Shown piece by piece: positions 6,924 to 9,880 of a stretch of 9,880 bases of DNA. The stretch comes from UBA5177 sp002413265. Its GTDB lineage: Bacteria; Chloroflexota; UBA5177. The stretch covers positions 1 through 9,880 of the forward strand of contig DAIORV010000084.1 of the NCBI GenBank assembly GCA_036752825.1, written 5' to 3'. The position numbers and the translations under genes are program-made. Below the pieces are notes generated by a model. It made no database searches. It saw only the letters and a program-made list of their open reading frames with translations, and was not told the DNA's origin. How positions within the stretch are numbered: position 1 is the first letter of the stretch; each line of letters opens with the position of its first letter.

Positions 6924-8357
6924 TCAGGCGAGAGGCAACTCGATGGTGAATCGGGCCCCAGCGCCCGGTTTACTCTCGACGTGCACGGTCCCTCCGTGCG
7001 TGCGAGCAACTTCACTCACAACTGTCAGGCCGAGGCCGCCGTCAGAGCGGCTCCGTCCGTCTTTGAACCAGGGTTCGAACACATGCGGTAGATGCTCGGG
7101 TGCGATCCCGTTGCCGGAGTCCGCCACCGTAATCAGCGCATGACCGCCGGACGATTGGCAGCTCAGGTGGATTTCGCCGCTCTCGGGAGTATGGCGAGCG
7201 GCGTTGACGATGAGGTTGAGGAGGGCATGGGCCAGTTGCTCGCGATTACCTTGCACTAAGACGGCTTTGGGTGCGTAGACAACCCAATGTTGAGGCGACG
7301 CGCCTCGAGCCCGGCGATGCACCTCAAGCAGCAGCTCACGCACATCGACTGATTTTGTCGACACCTTGTCCGCTTGCATCCGGCTCAAGAAGAGCATGTC
7401 GTTGACGTCTTCAGTCACTCGTTCCAGCTCCTCAAGAGCGATGTCGATTGTTTGCCGGACCTCGGCCAAGGAGGGCCGCTTTTGCCGCTTCAAAACCTGA
7501 AGATGGCCGCGGATGACTGTTAGTGGGGTCCTCAGTTCATGCGAGGCAAGCGCATAGACCCTCTCCCGCTGGCGAAAACCATGCTCAAGCCTGGTCACCA
7601 TCTGGTCAAAAACCTCCGCTAGCTGCCCAACCTCATCTCTAGGTCCGCGATGCTCGATGCGATGGTCGAAGTCGCGCTCAGTGATGCCGGCGGCCGCGAG
7701 TCTGATCCTTGTCACTGGCGCGAGCGCTCGCCCAACTACGCCATAGGTCAGCAGCCCTGAAGCGGCAGCTATGCCGAGACAGAGCAGGCTCATCACCGAG
7801 GTTATGGTGCCCAGGATCACCTGTGCGTCGTGAAGCGGTAGAGCCACCCTGACATCGCCAATGCTCTTGCCACCCAGTGAGATCTTCGCCGCCGCCATCC
7901 GGTAATCGCCTCGCGCGCCGGTCACAGTTGAAATTGCGCCGGAGGTAGCTGGGCGGCCAACCATGACCAGCAGAGCGCTGTCCTTGGTGTTGGTTATCGG
8001 TGCCGCGCCCGTCAGCTGGACGCGAATGACGGGGGCAAGTCCAGAGGCTGCAGCTGGGTCGCTTGTGATGAATTCGCGAGTCGTAAGGTCCACGTCTGTT
8101 GCCGTAGCCGCATACGACACTCGCTGCTGAAATGCACGAACCTCGAGCGCTACGTTGGCGTCGACCGTTCCGTAGAGCTGTGTGCGAAGGATTGCGAGGG
8201 TCACAAGCTCGATTGCGATTAGCGCGGCCAGCACCAAGGCTGCCGCAGTCAAACTCAACCTGCTGCGTATGCCCAATCGAGCTAGCAGTTGGTCAAGGCG
8301 CTGAACAGCCACCTTCATGGCTTCGATCCAACGCTCGATGTGGTGGTCGATGTTCAT
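6924..8357 (-). CDS. Two-component sensor histidine kinase (HAMP-HisKA-HATPase)
   Basis: A 477-residue inner-membrane kinase. A short cytoplasmic N-terminus precedes TM1 (about 34-58), an extracytoplasmic sensor region of ~120 residues (59-178), TM2 (about 180-206) and a HAMP domain (about 207-262). The H-box ASHELRTPL has phosphoacceptor H273. The ATPase domain shows the N-box NLIVNAARHT (N385), G1 VADSGNGI (D413) and G2 GGLGLTVV (440-447). The order and motifs are those of classical EnvZ/MprB-type kinases. The start ATG (8357) overlaps the regulator's TGA by 4 bp (ATGA), so translation is coupled; Met14 is a possible later start. The sensor region has no motif that names a ligand. The cognate regulator is the gene just upstream. 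Confidence 0.92.
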   Translation of the reverse strand: MNIDHHIERWIEAMKVAVQRLDQLLARLGIRSRLSLTAAALVLAALIAIELVTLAILRTQLYGTVDANVALEVRAFQQRVSYAATATDVDLTTREFITSDPAAASGLAPVIRVQLTGAAPITNTKDSALLVMVGRPATSGAISTVTGARGDYRMAAAKISLGGKSIGDVRVALPLHDAQVILGTITSVMSLLCLGIAAASGLLTYGVVGRALAPVTRIRLAAAGITERDFDHRIEHRGPRDEVGQLAEVFDQMVTRLEHGFRQRERVYALASHELRTPLTVIRGHLQVLKRQKRPSLAEVRQTIDIALEELERVTEDVNDMLFLSRMQADKVSTKSVDVRELLLEVHRRARGASPQHWVVYAPKAVLVQGNREQLAHALLNLIVNAARHTPESGEIHLSCQSSGGHALITVADSGNGIAPEHLPHVFEPWFKDGRSRSDGGLGLTVVSEVARTHGGTVHVESKPGAGARFTIELPLA

Positions 8358-9019
8358 GAAACGCGCAAACGATATCCTGCGCCTCGAACCGTCTCAATGC
8401 GCACACCAGCCGGCCACGGCACCTTCCGCCGCAGGTAGCCGACATAGACGTCGACCACGTTGCTGTCGCTGAACGAGTCATACGGCCAAACACCGCTGCT
8501 GATCTGGGCTCGTGTAACAACATGATTGGGATGACGGAGGAAGTACTCAAGCAGTGCAGACTCGCGTACTGTCAACTCCGCACGGCCGTCCCCTGAGATC
8601 GCCGAATGTTCACGCAAGTCAAGGCGGAGTGAGCCTGCACGCAGCTCGACGGCGCTAGCCTGGTCCCGTCGCAGCAGGGCGCGAAGCCGGGCGATTAACT
8701 CATCGAAATCGAACGGCTTACCGAGGTAGTCATCGGCGCCGGCGTTCAGACCTCGGACTCGGGAACTCACGTCGTCGAGGGCTGTGAGGACCAAGACTGG
8801 CAAACCTGGTTTGATGCTGCGGAGGGCCGTCAGGACATCGAGCCCGCTGCCATCCGGTAGCACGAGGTCCAGCACAACAAGATCGATCGGTTCAGTCCTA
8901 GCAAGATCAAGCGCTTCACCACTGTCGCGGGCGCGGACACACGAATAGCCTTCCGCCTGGAGCCCCTTGCTGACGAAGGCGGCGATGCGCTCTTCGTCTT
9001 CGACGAGCAGGATCAGCAT
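8354..9019 (-). CDS. OmpR-family response regulator
   Basis: A 221-residue regulator. The receiver domain (1-~115) has the acidic pair E7/D8, phosphoacceptor D51 (VVLDLVLPDGSG), T79 and K101 (KPF). The C-terminal winged helix (~125-221) carries LTVRESALLEYFLRHP, then VVDVYVGYLRRKV and the closing IETVRGAGYRL typical of OmpR/PhoB DNA-binding domains. It would be phosphorylated by the kinase at 6924-8357, which overlaps it by 4 bp. The ribosome site is weak (GGGCGG immediately before the ATG), so translation may be coupled to the small gene 33 bp upstream. The TCTCAT tandem repeats at 1190-1206 are a candidate target (inference). No similar repeat was seen before its own operon. Confidence 0.93.
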   Translation of the reverse strand: MLILLVEDEERIAAFVSKGLQAEGYSCVRARDSGEALDLARTEPIDLVVLDLVLPDGSGLDVLTALRSIKPGLPVLVLTALDDVSSRVRGLNAGADDYLGKPFDFDELIARLRALLRRDQASAVELRAGSLRLDLREHSAISGDGRAELTVRESALLEYFLRHPNHVVTRAQISSGVWPYDSFSDSNVVDVYVGYLRRKVPWPAGVRIETVRGAGYRLRVS

Positions 9020-9052
9020 CCGCCCGAAATGCTTATGGCAGCGACCCGATCC

Positions 9053-9310
9053 CTAGTCGTCTCCTCCATTGCCTGGATCGTCCTTATGGCCTTTGTGCTT
9101 CGGGTCTGATTCGGACGGGGCTGACTTGACCGTGATGGTCAGGTGGCTGCTGGTGCCGGCGTTGATGACCGCAGGTACCGGCCCATTGTGCCCCGATGTG
9201 GCAGCGGCGAGTGTGGCGCGGCCAATGCTCGCTCCTGCCAGCAGAAGCAGAAATGCTGCCAGTAATACGATGAGTTGGGTCGCCGGCCTTCGTACAGCTA
9301 TGTCACCCAT
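9053..9310 (-). CDS. Small secreted protein of unknown function, first gene of the two-component operon
   Basis: An 85-residue protein with a basic start (MGDIAVRRPAT), a hydrophobic core (about 12-27, LIVLLAAFLLLLAGA) and a possible signal-peptidase site after the Ala-rich stretch near residue 37. The mature part would be about 50 residues with a Thr/Val-rich strand (SHLTITVKS) and a charged tail of Lys, His, Asp and Gly (KHKGHKDDPGNGGDD). No family is recognised. The start is well supported by GGAGG at 9317-9321, 6 nt before the ATG. Its position 33 bp before the regulator suggests cotranscription and perhaps an accessory sensing or metal-binding role for the neighbouring kinase, which is inference only. 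Confidence 0.7.
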   Translation of the reverse strand: MGDIAVRRPATQLIVLLAAFLLLLAGASIGRATLAAATSGHNGPVPAVINAGTSSHLTITVKSAPSESDPKHKGHKDDPGNGGDD

Positions 9311-9554
9311 ACCGTGCCTCCAGTGATTCCCCGGGTGGCAATCATTGAGTAAAACGATTATTACTGCCGATTCTTGTGTTGACGCGCTCTGTTTTAACCC
9401 GTGCGTGGATTCACAAGCACGACCATAGCGAATACCCCGCAGGCTGGTAAAGATTAGCCGAGTGGGGTCGCAAGAGTCCGACCCAGTTGCAAGTCTGCCG
9501 CCAACGATGATTGGACTGGCTTCGAGTTCAGATGGCTAGGCTGAACCGACCGGC
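9311..9554 (-). promoter_or_regulatory. Intergenic region with the probable promoter of the small-protein/two-component operon
   Basis: No gene is seen in these 244 bp. On the minus strand, an AT-rich patch around 9347-9363 (TAATAAT-like, within an otherwise GC-rich stretch) lies about 40-50 bp before the ATG and could be a -10 region. No convincing -35 is visible. GGAGG (9317-9321) is a clear ribosome site. GGGTCG (9465-9470) pairs with CGACCC (9479-9484), a small hairpin without a T-run whose role is unknown. Confidence 0.35.
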
Positions 9555-9728
9555 ATGGTTGAATGTGCCCGGTGGGCGCCAGACCACCATCACTCCTCAG
9601 CGCATTACGGCAACAAGGATGCGGTCAGGGCAGTAATCGTCGGTGCCGTTGCATTCGGTCTCGCCGCCCTTGCGGAGATCACCGCTTCGCTCGTCAGGGG
9701 ATCCGCCAGCGTGCTAGCGCTTCAGCTC
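9555..9728 (+). pseudogene. Truncated N-terminus resembling a cation diffusion facilitator (CDF) transporter
   Basis: From ATG 9555 the frame gives a His-rich lead (DHHHSSAH, 10-17). A hydrophobic helix with a CDF-like pattern follows: KDAVRAVIVGAVAF, then AEITASLVRGSASVLA (40-55), matching the 'E....L..GS..LLA' of the first two membrane segments of CzcD/ZitB-type zinc exporters. The resemblance ends near residue 58, where the next expected element (the metal-binding His/Asp helix) is replaced by KCGSKGSDGCTKD, just before the right iterons. The frame stays open to 9869 but without transporter features. It looks like a gene cut off by the junction at about 9729. The similarity is from memory of the family pattern. 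Confidence 0.4.
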
Positions 9729-9755
9729 AAATGCGGTTCCAAAGGCTCAGATGGA

Positions 9756-9771
9756 TGTACAAAGGATGTAC
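9756..9771. repeat. Two TGTAC iterons at 11-bp spacing (right att-like region)
   Basis: GGATGTAC occurs twice, with TGTAC at 9756-9760 and 9767-9771. The 11-bp period and the 30-bp distance to the following shared segment are identical to those at 890-946. They are interpreted as arm-type sites of the same recombination system. Confidence 0.5.
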
Positions 9772-9801
9772 GCGGCACCGGCACAACGAGCGTTAGGACT
9801 G

Positions 9802-9829
9802 GATTCAAATTCGGATTTTGGCTCCGGTG
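9802..9829. repeat. att-like direct repeat, right copy
   Basis: GATTCAAATTCGG through GGCTCCGGTG matches 947-974. The match includes ATTC, GATTT and the complete GGCTCCGG of the tRNA acceptor end. It stops there: the T-arm found in the left copy is absent and different sequence begins at 9828. Confidence 0.5.
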
Positions 9830-9880
9830 TCGACCTTCGGGTGACGTGTCGCGGAGCTACTTCGGTTGATGTGTCGCACT
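9828..9880. mobile_element. Possible terminal repeats of an IS21-type insertion sequence, running out of the window
   Basis: Two imperfect 18-bp direct repeats, CTTCGGGTGACGTGTCGC (9835-9852) and CTTCGGTTGATGTGTCGC (9860-9877), lie 25 bp apart and differ at two positions. Sequence starting with TG at 9828 and repeated binding sites just inside it fit the ends of IS21-family elements, which begin with TG and carry multiple internal repeats. The transposase genes would lie beyond the right edge and are not seen. Confidence 0.4.

Noticed and set aside
9555..9869. Intact 104-residue membrane protein
   Set aside because: Only the first ~58 residues look protein-like; the rest is the translation of the iterons and the att-like repeat.
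1..9880. CRISPR array or phage defence system
   Set aside because: No regularly spaced repeat-spacer units of CRISPR length and no nuclease, helicase or reverse-transcriptase gene in the window; the short iterons are 11 bp apart and next to tRNA sequence.

Overview
The window is high-GC bacterial DNA, rich in Ala, Arg, Gly and Val codons. It probably comes from an actinomycete-like soil bacterium (Actinomycetota or a neighbouring high-GC phylum such as Dormibacterota); the sequence alone does not settle which. A 10-N scaffold gap at 2061-2070 marks it as draft or metagenome assembly.

Layout. (1) 1-738: the last 32 codons of a RelE/ParE-like toxin (+), convergent with a pRiA4b ORF-3-like protein (-). 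(2) 739-1242: no protein gene. It holds a hairpin, three 11-bp TGTAC iterons, a 3' half of tRNA-Asn, another iteron-like copy, and a structured promoter region with three TCTCAT half-sites. (3) 1243-6917 (+): a tight three-gene operon joined by two TGATG stop/start overlaps. It encodes a cellulose-synthase-like family 2 glycosyltransferase split by the N gap, a GT-C (GT39/ArnT-like) membrane glycosyltransferase with a large extracytoplasmic C-terminal half, and a membrane-anchored family 8 glycoside hydrolase (endoglucanase, BcsZ type). (4) 9310-6924 (-): a second operon facing the first, encoding a small secreted protein, an OmpR-family response regulator and its sensor histidine kinase. The two operons end 6 bp apart. 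(5) 9311-9880: a candidate promoter, a truncated cation-diffusion-facilitator-like N-terminus, a second att-like site, and what looks like the end of an IS21-type element.

How the genes fit together. The GT2 synthase would polymerise and export a beta-glucan-like polysaccharide. The GT-C enzyme could add sugars from a lipid-linked donor on the outer face, or act as a partner protein. The GH8 would trim or edit the chain. There is no BcsB, no BcsC and no PilZ domain, so this is not a standard c-di-GMP-controlled cellulose system. The adjacent two-component system is the obvious candidate regulator; the tandem TCTCAT half-sites 11 bp apart before the synthase have the layout an OmpR-type regulator would bind.

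The most unusual signal is a pair of directly repeated att-like sites (890-974 and 9756-9829). They have identical geometry: TGTAC iterons every 11 bp, then exactly 30 bp, then a shared ~28-bp segment ending in the tRNA acceptor sequence. They bracket the whole polysaccharide and two-component block, and no integrase lies inside. This suggests a cis-mobilizable island, or remains of stacked integrations at a tRNA-Asn gene.
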